Assembly (NCBI GenBank): GCA_035690495.1
Contig: DASSKK010000008.1
Coordinates: 62,001 to 126,000 of the forward strand
Source of the DNA: DASSKK01 sp035690495
Lineage (GTDB): Bacteria > Actinomycetota > Actinomycetes > Propionibacteriales > Nocardioidaceae
Direction of reading: 5' to 3'
DNA length: 64,000 nucleotides
The notes beneath the pieces were generated by a model. It did no database searches. It was not told where the DNA came from and was given only the letters and a program-made list of their open reading frames with translations. Below are positions 35,620-44,072 of the stretch, one piece after another; positions within the stretch are counted from its first letter, which is position 1; each line of letters opens with the position of its first letter. The translations under genes and the position numbers were made by a program.

Positions 35620-35799
35620 GCGTGTCCGCCCTCCTCCATGTCACGCGCCCCTACGCGTGCGGGCGTGCTCACTGTAACGGTCCGGGGTCGGCAGCGGCCC
35701 GGGTTTCGTAACGATGCCGGAACGACGAGCAGGCAGCCTGGTCTCGCCGACGAGGCGCAGGGACCGGGTCCCGCGCCGTACCCGGAAGGAGAGCGCCAG
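35620..35799. other. 180-bp divergent control region, AfsR-type gene / SpoIIE operon
   Basis: No gene is visible. It holds GGAAGGAGAG as the ribosome binding site of the phosphatase gene. GTAACGGTCC and CGTAACGATG form loosely repeated GTAACG half-sites 35 bp apart (about 35674 and 35709), which could be SARP direct repeats. No convincing -10/-35 pair was found. Confidence 0.4.
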
Positions 35800-37083
35800 A
35801 TGGGCGGAACCGCTGCAGGGACAGCGATGAGCGGCTCTTCTGTCGCGGTCACGTCGACCCACCTGCCCGAGGCGAGCGATCCGGAAGGCCCGGGGCGGCC
35901 CGCCGCCGGGAGGCGCCTGCGTGGCTGGATGCGCCGACACCCGGCGCAGACGGCCACCGTGGTCCCGCCCGAGGTCGGGCCGGTCGTGCAGCCGGGCTTC
36001 GACATCGCTCCGAACGACCCGATCATCGGCTACTTCCAGTCCGCCCCCGGCGCCGTCGACATCACCGGGCTCGAGCTGGACTCGCCGGCTCTGCACGCGA
36101 TGCGCGAGGCAGGCGTCGTGCTCGTCGTCCCGCTCGTCTCCTCCGGCGAGCTGATCGGGCTGCTCAACCTCGGCCCGCGGCTGTCCGAGCGCGGCTACTC
36201 GACCGACGACCGGCAGCTGCTCGACGCCCTCGCCGGACACGCGGCACCGGCGATGCGGGTCGGTCAGCTGGTGCGCGAGCAGCAGGCCGAAGCCCGCAGC
36301 CGGGAGCGCATCGAGCAGGAGCTCAAGGTCGCCCAGCTGATTCAGCAGCAGTTCCTGCCCAAGTCGTTGCCGGAGCTTCCGGCCTGGGACGTCGCCGCGT
36401 TCTACCGGCCGGCGCGCAGCGTTGGCGGCGACTTCTACGACTTCCTGCCGCTGCCGGACGGACGGGTGATGTTGGTCGTCGGCGACGTGACCGACAAGGG
36501 TGTGCCGGCAGCGCTGGTGATGGCGAGCACGCACGCACTGCTGCGCTCGACGACGGCCAAGGCGTCCTCGCCCGGAGAGGTGCTTGCCCGGGTCAACGAC
36601 CTGCTCTGCGAGGACATCCCGGCGCACATGTTCGTCACCTGCTTCGCGCTCGTCATGGACCCCTCGACCGGCCAGGTCGAGTACGCCAACGCGGGCCACG
36701 ACCTTCCCTACCTGCGGGGCGCCGCCGGCGTGGTGGAGCTGCGCGCCACCGGCATGCCCCTCGGCCTGATGGCGGGGATGAGCTACGAGGAACGCGCGGC
36801 GGTGCTCGAGCCGGGCGACTGCGTGCTGCTGCACAGCGACGGTCTCGTCGAGGCGCACGACCCGGGGCGGCAGATGTTCGGCTTCCCCCGGCTCGCCGAG
36901 CTGGTCGGGCGCGGCCGCGCGGGGCAGGATCTGCTCGACCACTGCCTGGCCGAGCTCGGACGGTTCACCGGGCCCGGCTGGGAGCAGGAGGACGACATCA
37001 CGCTGGTGTCCCTGCAGCGCCGGGTCGCCGCGGCGTACGCAGGCGCGGGCGTCCAGGGCGGGAAGGCGGTGACCCGCTCATGA
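35800..37083 (+). CDS. GAF-domain SpoIIE/PP2C-type serine phosphatase (RsbU-like)
   Basis: A 427-residue protein. Residues about 1-60 are a variable head. About 65-160 match a partial GAF domain (VVLVVPLVSSGELIGLLNLG, then DRQLLDALAGHAAPAM). About 160-185 form a coiled-coil linker (REQQAEARSRERIEQELKVA). About 190-415 are the PP2C/SpoIIE catalytic domain with GGDFYDFLPLPDGRVML, GDVTDKGVPAALVMA and EQEDDITLVSLQ, carrying the metal-binding Asp residues. Such enzymes dephosphorylate STAS antagonists to release a sigma factor. ATG at 35800 has AAGGAG at ideal spacing. The stop overlaps the kinase gene (ATGA). Confidence 0.92.
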   Translation: MGGTAAGTAMSGSSVAVTSTHLPEASDPEGPGRPAAGRRLRGWMRRHPAQTATVVPPEVGPVVQPGFDIAPNDPIIGYFQSAPGAVDITGLELDSPALHAMREAGVVLVVPLVSSGELIGLLNLGPRLSERGYSTDDRQLLDALAGHAAPAMRVGQLVREQQAEARSRERIEQELKVAQLIQQQFLPKSLPELPAWDVAAFYRPARSVGGDFYDFLPLPDGRVMLVVGDVTDKGVPAALVMASTHALLRSTTAKASSPGEVLARVNDLLCEDIPAHMFVTCFALVMDPSTGQVEYANAGHDLPYLRGAAGVVELRATGMPLGLMAGMSYEERAAVLEPGDCVLLHSDGLVEAHDPGRQMFGFPRLAELVGRGRAGQDLLDHCLAELGRFTGPGWEQEDDITLVSLQRRVAAAYAGAGVQGGKAVTRS

Positions 37084-37550
37084 GCAGCACTGCAGCGGCC
37101 GGCGCACTCGCCCGCTTCAGCCTGCCGAGCGAGCCCGGCAACGAGCGACTGGCCCTTCGTCGAGTCGCCGAGGCCGTGGTCGATCTGGGCCTGTCCACGG
37201 ACCAGCTGGAGCGGCTGAAGACCGCGGTGGCCGAGGCGACGATGAACGCGATCGAGCATGGCAATGGCAACCGCGCCGACGTGCCGGTCGAGATCGAGGT
37301 TCGTCAGGCAGGCCGCCAGGTGGTCGTGGAGATCAGCGACAGCGGCGGAGACCGAGCGGCCAGGGCCGCGGCGGAGGAGCCCGATCTCGCGCTCAAGCTC
37401 GACGGGCTGCAGCGTCCCCGCGGCTGGGGACTCTTCCTGATCCGCAACATGGTCGACGACATGGACGTCGCCTCCGACGGCGAGCGGCACACGGTGCGGC
37501 TCGCGATGCGCGTCGCCGGCGAGGCGGAGAAGAAGGGAGGCCGGTCATGA
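37080..37550 (+). CDS. RsbW-like serine kinase / anti-sigma factor (HATPase_c_2)
   Basis: A 156-residue GHKL ATPase. The N box is EATMNAIEHGNGNRADV, the G1 box is EISDSGGDRA, and the G2 box is RGWGLFLIRNMVDDMD. It should phosphorylate the STAS proteins encoded next to it and, when free, hold an alternative sigma factor inactive. No sigma factor gene lies in this operon, so the target is elsewhere or is not a sigma factor. It overlaps its neighbours by 4 bp on both sides (37080-37083 and 37547-37550). Confidence 0.93.
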   Translation: MSSTAAAGALARFSLPSEPGNERLALRRVAEAVVDLGLSTDQLERLKTAVAEATMNAIEHGNGNRADVPVEIEVRQAGRQVVVEISDSGGDRAARAAAEEPDLALKLDGLQRPRGWGLFLIRNMVDDMDVASDGERHTVRLAMRVAGEAEKKGGRS

Positions 37551-37912
37551 CCAGCAGCTGTGAGGTGCAGGTGCGACAAGAACCCGGCGCGGCGGTGCTG
37601 TCGCTGTCCGGTGAGGTCGACGGCAGTGCCGCCGGGCCGCTGACGGCGGCCTACGGGCAGGCGGTCCGGACCGGCGACGGACTCCGGGTCATCCTCGACT
37701 TCGCCGACGTCGACTACATCAACTCGACCGGCATCGCGTTGATCGTCAGTGTCCTCGCCAAGGCCAGGGCGGAGGGCAGGTCGGTGGTCGCGAGCTGCCT
37801 GACCGACCACTACCGGCACATCTTCGACATCACACGGCTCTCGGACTTCATCCAGCTCTACACCGACACCGCCGACGCGTTGGCCGAGGCGCACGCGAAC
37901 TTCTCAGGATAG
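37547..37912 (+). CDS. STAS-domain anti-sigma factor antagonist (first)
   Basis: A 121-residue single STAS domain. The strand VLSLSGEVDGSAAGPL opens it, and the phosphorylatable serine lies in DYINSTGIALIVSVLAKA (about residue 61). The end is HIFDITRLSDFIQLY. Dephosphorylated, it would bind and remove the RsbW-like kinase from its target. Coupled to the kinase gene and 8 bp before the second STAS gene. Confidence 0.93.
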   Translation: MTSSCEVQVRQEPGAAVLSLSGEVDGSAAGPLTAAYGQAVRTGDGLRVILDFADVDYINSTGIALIVSVLAKARAEGRSVVASCLTDHYRHIFDITRLSDFIQLYTDTADALAEAHANFSG

Positions 37913-37920
37913 GAGGAGCG

Positions 37921-38280
37921 ATGGATGCACCCACCGTCTCCATGGACGTGCGGCACCTCGACGGCGGCACCGCCGTCGTGGACATCAAGGGCGAGGTCAC
38001 CTCGGCCTGCGAACCGGAGCTGATGTCGGCCTACGACGCAGCGGCCGGCTCCGAGACCCGCCGGCTGGTGCTGAACTTCACCGGCCTGGAGTATATGAAC
38101 AGTGGCGGCATCGGCATGCTCGTCACGCTCCTGGTCCGGACGAACCGGCAGCGTCAGCAGCTCGCGGCCTACGGGCTGTCCGACCACTACCGGCAGATCT
38201 TCGAGCTCACCCGCCTCGACGAGGCGATCACCATCTTCGAGGACGAGCGCTCCGCGCTCTCCGCTTCGGCGCACGGCTAG
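37921..38280 (+). CDS. STAS-domain anti-sigma factor antagonist (second)
   Basis: A 119-residue STAS domain related to the preceding one (VVDIKGEVTSACEPEL, then EYMNSGGIGMLVTLLVRT, then DHYRQIFELTRLDEAITIFED). The serine of NSGG is retained, so it should also be a kinase substrate. Two antagonists with one kinase suggest two inputs, or one that is an RsbS-like scaffold. AGGAG lies before the ATG. Confidence 0.92.
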   Translation: MDAPTVSMDVRHLDGGTAVVDIKGEVTSACEPELMSAYDAAAGSETRRLVLNFTGLEYMNSGGIGMLVTLLVRTNRQRQQLAAYGLSDHYRQIFELTRLDEAITIFEDERSALSASAHG

Positions 38281-38296
38281 CGAAGGAGTGACGGTC

Positions 38297-39079
38297 ATGA
38301 CCGACATCGCAGGGCCCGAGCGGGCTCCAGGCCAGGTCGAGCTGTCTGCGAAGGAGGCCGACGTCTCGACTCGACGCGACATCGGCTCCTGGGCGACGAA
38401 GGTCGACCGGCTCGCAGTCGACCCGGAAAGGGCGAAGGCCGGCTTCAACATCGCGGGGAAGAGGCTCAGCGGACCGCAGCAGGGCTTCGGCCGGCTCCGG
38501 CAGCGGACCTACACCGTCGACCTCGGCCCGGAGGTCACGCCGCAGCAGGTGATCGGCGCCTGGAAGGCGGACTTCGGATCGTTCTGGCCGAAGGGCAACG
38601 TCTTCCAGGGCGCGCTGACCGGCATCACACCAGGCGACGTCGCACCGATCGCGGTCAACGCCGCCGGGGGGATCAAGCTCTCGACCGGTGTGTTCGTTCT
38701 CTACTCCGACGACGTGTCGTTCACGTTCATGACACCCCAGGGTCACATGTTCGCGAGCTGGATCACGTTCGCGGCCGAGCGTCGCGAGACAGGCACCGTC
38801 GCCCAGGCGCTGCTGCTGTTGCGTACCTCCGACCCACTGTTCGAGCTGGCGTTCCCGGTCATGAAGGTGATGGAGGACCGGTTCTGGAAGCAGACGCTGG
38901 CCAACGTCGCGCGGTCCGTGGGCGTGGCCGAGCCGGTCGTCGCCGAGCACACGACGATCGTCGACCGGCGCCGCATCTGGAAGAACTGGCGCAACGTCTG
39001 GCACAACGCCGGCATCCGCTCGGTCCTGCACCTGCTCGCTGCTCCGGCGCGTGCTCTGCGCAGCCGGGGCCCCGCGTGA
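38297..39079 (+). CDS. Conserved hypothetical protein, possible START/DUF1990-like fold
   Basis: A 260-residue soluble protein. The central part (about 60-215) reads as an alternating strand/helix domain: RTYTVDLGPEVTPQQVIGAW, then KLSTGVFVLYSDDVSFTFMT, then SWITFAA and LFELAFPVMKVMEDRFWKQT. This is the pattern of START/SRPBCC-type lipid or ligand binding proteins, close to DUF1990. No catalytic residues were recognised. ATG at 38297 is spaced eight bases from AAGGAG; a GTG at 38288 is possible. Its stop is one base before the next start, so it belongs to the operon. Confidence 0.72.
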   Translation: MTDIAGPERAPGQVELSAKEADVSTRRDIGSWATKVDRLAVDPERAKAGFNIAGKRLSGPQQGFGRLRQRTYTVDLGPEVTPQQVIGAWKADFGSFWPKGNVFQGALTGITPGDVAPIAVNAAGGIKLSTGVFVLYSDDVSFTFMTPQGHMFASWITFAAERRETGTVAQALLLLRTSDPLFELAFPVMKVMEDRFWKQTLANVARSVGVAEPVVAEHTTIVDRRRIWKNWRNVWHNAGIRSVLHLLAAPARALRSRGPA

Positions 39080-39080
39080 C

Positions 39081-40565
39081 ATGAGCGGCGACGACCCGGA
39101 TGCAGTCGTCGTCGGCTCCGGTCCGAACGGGCTGGCCGCGGCGGTCACGCTCGCCGCAGCCGGCCTGCGGGTACAGGTCTTCGAGGGTGCGACGACCGTC
39201 GGCGGCGGCTGCCGCACCGAGGCGCTGACGCTGCCGGGGTTCGCCCACGACGTCTGCTCAGCGGTGCACCCGCTGGCCATCGCCTCACCGTTCTTCCGGC
39301 GGTTCGACCTGCGGTCCCGCGGCGTGCAGCTCGCCTGGCCGGAGGTGCAGTTCGCGCATCCGCTCGATGACGGCCGAGCAGGGGTTGTACTGAAGTCGGT
39401 GGCGGACACCGCGGCCGGGCTCGGCGGCGACGGCCCGGCGTACCGGCGTCTGCTTCGTCCGATCGTCGACCACCCCGACGACGTCGTTGACGCGGTGCTG
39501 TCCTCGCTGCGCCGGCTGCCACCCCACTCACCGCGACTCGCCGGGTTCGCGCTGCGGTCGCTGCGCACGGCTCGGGGACTTGCCCGCCGGTTCCACGGTG
39601 ACGAGGCTCGCGGCCTGCTCGCGGGCGTCGCGGCCCACGCGATGCTCCCTCTCGACAGGCTGCCCACCGGCGCCGTCGGGCTGATGCTCGGCGGTCTGGC
39701 GCACACCGCGGGGTGGCCCGTCGTGGTGGGCGGCAGCGCGCAGATCACCGCAGCGATGGTGGACGCGATCGAGTCCGCCGGCGGCGAGGTGGTCACCGGG
39801 CAGTGGATCGGCTCGCTCGCCGAGCTCCCGCGAGCCCGAGCCATTCTGCTCGACGTCACCCCCAGGGCGTTGCTCGGCATCGCCGGCGACCGGCTGCCAG
39901 TCGGCTACCGCCGCGCGCTGGCCAGGTTCCGGTACGGCCCGGGCGTGTGCAAGGTCGACTACGCGCTGTCCGGCCCGGTGCCGTGGACGGCCGAGGCGTG
40001 CCGGCGGGCGGGAACGGTGCACCTCGGCGGGACGTTCGAGGAGGTCGCCGCCGGTGAGACGGAGGTGGCTGCCGGGCGGCATCCGGACGCGCCGTACGTG
40101 CTGGTCGCCCAGCCGGGTGTCGCCGACCCGAGCCGGGCACCGGGCGGCAAGGACACACTGTGGGCCTACTGCCACGTGCCGTCCGGGTCCACGGTCGACA
40201 TGAGCGACCGGATCGAGGCGCAGCTGGAGCGGTTCGCGCCCGGCTTCCGGGACCTGGTGCTGGGCCGGTCGGTGCGCACAGCCGCCGATGAGGAGGCGGC
40301 CAACCCGAACTACGTCGGCGGCGACATCGGCGCCGGCCTGCAGAGCCTGCGACAGACGGTGTTCCGGCCGGTGCCGCGGTGGAACCCCTACCGGACACCG
40401 CTGCCGGGCGTCTACCTGTGCTCGTCGTCGACTCCGCCGGCTCCCGGCGTGCATGGCCGATGTGGGGAGCTGGCCGCGCTGTCCGCGCTGCGCCGCGAGT
40501 TCGATGTCCGGCACGTCCCGGACATCGCGCCCGCTGCCGACGTCCTGGGGGGCGCCGCACGATGA
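39081..40565 (+). CDS. FAD-dependent oxidoreductase of the phytoene desaturase type
   Basis: A 494-residue flavoprotein. The N-terminal Rossmann dinucleotide fold is AVVVGSGPNGLAAAVTLAAAG (residues about 8-28), with VFEGATTVGGGCRTEALTLPGF next. Near the C-terminus is LPGVYLCSSSTPPAPGVHGRCG, the second FAD contact typical of NAD(P)/FAD-dependent phytoene dehydrogenase-like proteins. The substrate is unknown, likely an isoprenoid or other lipophilic molecule. Placed between the START-like protein and the membrane array, it could feed or modify the sensed ligand (inference). The stop overlaps the first array gene (ATGA, 40562-40565). Confidence 0.88.
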   Translation: MSGDDPDAVVVGSGPNGLAAAVTLAAAGLRVQVFEGATTVGGGCRTEALTLPGFAHDVCSAVHPLAIASPFFRRFDLRSRGVQLAWPEVQFAHPLDDGRAGVVLKSVADTAAGLGGDGPAYRRLLRPIVDHPDDVVDAVLSSLRRLPPHSPRLAGFALRSLRTARGLARRFHGDEARGLLAGVAAHAMLPLDRLPTGAVGLMLGGLAHTAGWPVVVGGSAQITAAMVDAIESAGGEVVTGQWIGSLAELPRARAILLDVTPRALLGIAGDRLPVGYRRALARFRYGPGVCKVDYALSGPVPWTAEACRRAGTVHLGGTFEEVAAGETEVAAGRHPDAPYVLVAQPGVADPSRAPGGKDTLWAYCHVPSGSTVDMSDRIEAQLERFAPGFRDLVLGRSVRTAADEEAANPNYVGGDIGAGLQSLRQTVFRPVPRWNPYRTPLPGVYLCSSSTPPAPGVHGRCGELAALSALRREFDVRHVPDIAPAADVLGGAAR

Positions 40566-41746
40566 GCCGGGGCGCGCGCGCCGCCGTCGCGGTCGGGCTG
40601 GTGACCGCCCTGCTCGAGGGGGGCGGTCAGGCCATGGTGCTGTGGCACCACCTGGCCGGCGCGCCCCACGGGTTCGGCTACTGGGTGGAGTCGCTGACCG
40701 TCGATCCCCTCGTCGGGGCGATGGCCGTGCTGCTGCTGGTCAAGCGAGCCGACAACCGCACCGGCTGGGTGCTGGCCGCGGACGCGCTGCTCGGGTCTGC
40801 GCAGGTGTGCTTCGGGGCGCTCGCCTCGCTCGCGTCGTTCGTGGACATTCCGCGCGGGGTGGCCGTCGCGGCCGCCTACGTGTCGACTCTGGCACAGCTC
40901 AGCGGCATCGCCGCCCTCGTGCTGACGTTCATGGTGCTGCCCACGGGCCGGTTGCTCTCGCCCCGGTGGCGTTGGGCGGTGACGCTGCTCGTCGCCGCGG
41001 CCTGCGGAGGCGCGGGGAGCAACCTGCTCGATCCGCGACTGGGGGAGGCGGCGTACCTGGCCGACAATCCCCTAGGCGACGTGGTGACGCACCAGGTCGA
41101 CCAGACGATCACCGACGTCGCCGGAATCCTGCTGCTCACCGCGGGCCTTCTCGCCGCGCTCAGCCTCGCCGTGCGCTGGCGCCGGTCGACCGGGGTGGAA
41201 CGCCTGCAGCTGAAGGGAATCGCATTCGCCGCGGCCGTCGCCATCGTCCTGGTTGGTGTCGTCGCGCCCGTCGGAGGACTCCTCCTGCCGAGCTTCCACC
41301 TCGGCGGCACGCTGTCATGGGCGCTCGCCGGGGTCAGCGTCCCTGCCGCCACGACGATGGCGATCCTGCGCTACCGCCTCTACGACATCGACCGGCTGGT
41401 GAGCCGCACCGTCTCCTACGCGCTGCTGACTGGGCTGCTGGCCGGGGTCTACGTCGGCTGCGTGGTGCTGCTGACCGACGTGCTGCCGTTCGGCGGCAAC
41501 GTCGGCACGGCGGCCTCCATGCTCGTCGCCGTCGGTCTGTTCGCCCCGCTGCGTCGGCGGGTCCAGCACCTGGTCGACCGGCGGTTCAACCGGGCGCGCT
41601 ACGACGCCGAGACCACCGTAGACGGCTTCGCGCATCGGCTGCGCGAGGCCGTGGCGCTGGAGTCGGTGCGCGAGGACCTGATGAGCGTTGTCTGCGGCAC
41701 CGTCCAGCCCAAGACCGTCAGCCTGTGGCTGCGGGGTCTGCCGTGA
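40562..41746 (+). CDS. Sensor-kinase-like membrane protein lacking the kinase domain, array member 1
   Basis: A 394-residue integral membrane protein. The N-terminal two-thirds has about seven hydrophobic segments of variable sequence. From about residue 268 it carries the conserved block RYRLYDIDRLVSRTVSYALL, two further TM segments, FAPLRRRVQHLVDRRFNRAR, and a cytoplasmic tail ending VSLWLRGLP. In related actinobacterial sensor kinases this block precedes HisKA and HATPase domains. Both are absent here, so signalling must be passed on differently. First of five tandem paralogues with GTGA/ATGA overlaps. Confidence 0.82.
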   Translation: MSRGARAAVAVGLVTALLEGGGQAMVLWHHLAGAPHGFGYWVESLTVDPLVGAMAVLLLVKRADNRTGWVLAADALLGSAQVCFGALASLASFVDIPRGVAVAAAYVSTLAQLSGIAALVLTFMVLPTGRLLSPRWRWAVTLLVAAACGGAGSNLLDPRLGEAAYLADNPLGDVVTHQVDQTITDVAGILLLTAGLLAALSLAVRWRRSTGVERLQLKGIAFAAAVAIVLVGVVAPVGGLLLPSFHLGGTLSWALAGVSVPAATTMAILRYRLYDIDRLVSRTVSYALLTGLLAGVYVGCVVLLTDVLPFGGNVGTAASMLVAVGLFAPLRRRVQHLVDRRFNRARYDAETTVDGFAHRLREAVALESVREDLMSVVCGTVQPKTVSLWLRGLP

Positions 41747-42918
41747 CAGCGCGGCGCTCAGCCCGCGTCGCGCTCGCGTTCGTCGTCGTGCTGGTCGCGT
41801 TGCACGTCGCGAGCTTCTGGCTGCTCGCGCTGAACGGGGCGGGCACCACCGACCCCCTCTGGGTCGAGGCGGGCAACCGGGCGTCGTTCCTCGCGACGGC
41901 GCTTCTCGGCCCGTTCCTGCTGTGGCGCCGCCCGGAGAACCGGGTCGGACTGGTGCTGTGTGTGCTGGCCGTCGGCTTCCCGCTGGAGGACGTGGCCGAC
42001 AGCTATGCGACGTTCACTTTGCGCACCGCTCCGGGAGCGCTGCCGGGCGGCGCCTATGCCGGCTGGGTCGCGAACTGGGCCTGGCTGGTCACCTACGGCG
42101 CGATCCCGGTGGTGTTCCTACTGTTCCCGGACGGCCGTCTGCCCGGCCGTCGGTGGCGTTTCGTCGCGTGGTTCGCCGTCCTCGACGCCGGCCTGTTCGC
42201 GGTTCTCAGCGCCCTGGCGGGTGGCGGCCTCGGCGACTTCCCGAACGTCGCCAACCCGTTCGGGCTGCTGCCGGTCGTCATCGCCGACCTTCAGCCGCTC
42301 GTGCTGCTTCCGGCGATCGCGGTTCTGGCAGCTGTGCTCTCGCTGGTCGTCCGGTTCCGCCGGTCGAGGGGCGAGCAGCGTCAGCAGCTCAAGTGGGTTG
42401 CTCTGGCGGTCGCGCTGTTCGGCGCCTACATCGTCGCGACGAGCGCCCGGGCGGCGCTGGGACTGCCCCCCGACCTCATGGACGTCCTCGGCATCGCTGT
42501 GCCGACCGCCATCCCGGTCGCGATCGCCTTGGCGATCCTGCGCTACCGGCTCTACGACATCGACCGGCTCGTCTCCCGCACCGTCTCCTATGCAGTCGTC
42601 ACCGGTCTCCTGGTCAGTGTGTACGTCGGCTGTGTCGGGCTGCTCACGGGTGTCCTGCCGTTCGGGGGCACGGTCGGCACCGCCGCGTCGGTCCTGGTCG
42701 CCCTCGCGCTGTTCGCGCCGCTGCGCCGCCGGGTCCAGGACGCGGTCGACCGCAGGTTCAACCGTTCCCGCTACGATGCCGCGGCCGTGGTCGAGCAGTT
42801 CGCCGCCGCACTGCGTGACCACGTCGACCTGGACGCCGTACGCTCCGACCTGCTCGGTGCCGTACACCGCACCGTCGCTCCCGCTACCGCCACTCTCTGG
42901 CTACGGAGTGCGTCGTGA
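41743..42918 (+). CDS. Sensor-kinase-like membrane protein lacking the kinase domain, array member 2
   Basis: A 391-residue paralogue of array member 1. The N-terminal half is divergent (a HVASFWLLALNGAG opening and an extracytoplasmic loop around ADSYATFTLRTAPGALPGG). The C-terminal 127 residues are conserved (RYRLYDIDRLVSRTVSYAVV ... VDRRFNRSRYDAAAVVEQF ... TATLWLRSAS). The tail differs most from the other four, with Ala-rich DAAAVVEQFAAAL where the others have a Glu/Thr-rich DAETTV. GTG start at 41743 overlapping the previous stop. Confidence 0.82.
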   Translation: MTARRSARVALAFVVVLVALHVASFWLLALNGAGTTDPLWVEAGNRASFLATALLGPFLLWRRPENRVGLVLCVLAVGFPLEDVADSYATFTLRTAPGALPGGAYAGWVANWAWLVTYGAIPVVFLLFPDGRLPGRRWRFVAWFAVLDAGLFAVLSALAGGGLGDFPNVANPFGLLPVVIADLQPLVLLPAIAVLAAVLSLVVRFRRSRGEQRQQLKWVALAVALFGAYIVATSARAALGLPPDLMDVLGIAVPTAIPVAIALAILRYRLYDIDRLVSRTVSYAVVTGLLVSVYVGCVGLLTGVLPFGGTVGTAASVLVALALFAPLRRRVQDAVDRRFNRSRYDAAAVVEQFAAALRDHVDLDAVRSDLLGAVHRTVAPATATLWLRSAS

Positions 42919-44072
42919 GGCGCGGGCTGCCGCTGGTGTTCGGGCTCTCCCTGACCACTCTGGCCGCCGCGCTGGCGCTGATCGGCTCGCTGATCGCCGC
43001 CGGCCACGACGGCCCCAACCAGTGGGCGCTGATCCTGCTGGCAACCGTGGTCTTCGGTGCGGTCGGCGCGACCGTCGTGGTGCGCGGAGACGGGAACGCG
43101 GTGGGCTGGTGGATGCTCGGCATGGGCGTGGTGCTCGGCCCCTTCCAGCTGTTGGTCGATGCGTATGCCGACTACTCGTATCGGGTCCATCCCCTTCCGG
43201 CCGCTTCGTTCGTGGCCTGGTCCGACGTGCTCCCGTCCGGTTCGCTGGTGGGCCTACTGTCGATGATCCTGCTCCTCTACCCGACCGGTCACCTACCGAG
43301 CAGGCGGTGGCGGTGGCTCGTCGTCGCCATCGGCGTGGACGTGGCGACGAGCGTGCTCGTAGCAGCGCTGCGGCCAGGGCAGCTGGACGGGCCGCCGTAC
43401 GCCAATCCGCTGGGCGTGCACGTGCCTGGCCTCACCGTGCTGGGTGGGGTTGCCGACGTCGCCCAGATCGGCGGCCTGCTGGTGAGCGCGGGAAGCGTCG
43501 TGCTCCGGTGGCGACTCGCCAATGGTGTGCAGCGCCAGCAGCTCAAGTGCCTGGCCGCTGCCGCCCTGCTGTGGCCGGTGGTGGTGATCCCGCTGCTGAC
43601 CCTGCCCACGCGTGTCAGTGACAGCTGGGTCGGTGGGGTCCTGTTCATCTTGCCGATCGTCGCCACCGCGGTCGCCGTCGGCGTCGCCATCACGCGCTAC
43701 CGGCTGTACGACGTGGACAGAGTCGTCTCCCGCACGGTGTCCTATGCGGTCGTCACGGGGCTCCTGGTCGGCGTATACGTCGGAGTCGTCGCGCTGACCA
43801 CCCGGGTGCTGCCGTTCGGCGGGTCGGTCGGCACCGCGGCGTCGGTGCTTGTCGCGGTCGCGCTCTTCGCGCCGCTGCGCCGCCGGGTGCAGCACCTGGT
43901 CGACCGGCGGTTCAACCGCACGCGCTACGACGCCGAGGCCACGGTCGAGAGCTTCGCCCATCGGCTGCGCGACGACGTCGAGCTGGACACTGTTCGGCGG
44001 GACCTGCTCGCCGCAGTGCACGCGACCGTCCAGCCGGCGGCCGCTTCGGTGTGGCTTCGGGAGTCGTCATGA
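42915..44072 (+). CDS. Sensor-kinase-like membrane protein lacking the kinase domain, array member 3
   Basis: A 385-residue paralogue. The N-terminal half shares a YADYSYRVHPLPAASFVAWSD loop with member 2 (YATFTLRTAPGALPGG at the same position), so members 2 and 3 may sense related signals. The conserved C-terminal block starts with RYRLYDVDRVVSRTVSYAVV and ends AASVWLRESS. GTG start at 42915, 4-bp overlap. About nine hydrophobic segments in total. Confidence 0.82.
   Translation: MRRGLPLVFGLSLTTLAAALALIGSLIAAGHDGPNQWALILLATVVFGAVGATVVVRGDGNAVGWWMLGMGVVLGPFQLLVDAYADYSYRVHPLPAASFVAWSDVLPSGSLVGLLSMILLLYPTGHLPSRRWRWLVVAIGVDVATSVLVAALRPGQLDGPPYANPLGVHVPGLTVLGGVADVAQIGGLLVSAGSVVLRWRLANGVQRQQLKCLAAAALLWPVVVIPLLTLPTRVSDSWVGGVLFILPIVATAVAVGVAITRYRLYDVDRVVSRTVSYAVVTGLLVGVYVGVVALTTRVLPFGGSVGTAASVLVAVALFAPLRRRVQHLVDRRFNRTRYDAEATVESFAHRLRDDVELDTVRRDLLAAVHATVQPAAASVWLRESS

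Noticed and set aside
32827..35799. Long N-terminal extension of the SpoIIE phosphatase frame
   Set aside because: It is the antisense of the AfsR-type gene. The ATG at 35800 has an ideal ribosome binding site.
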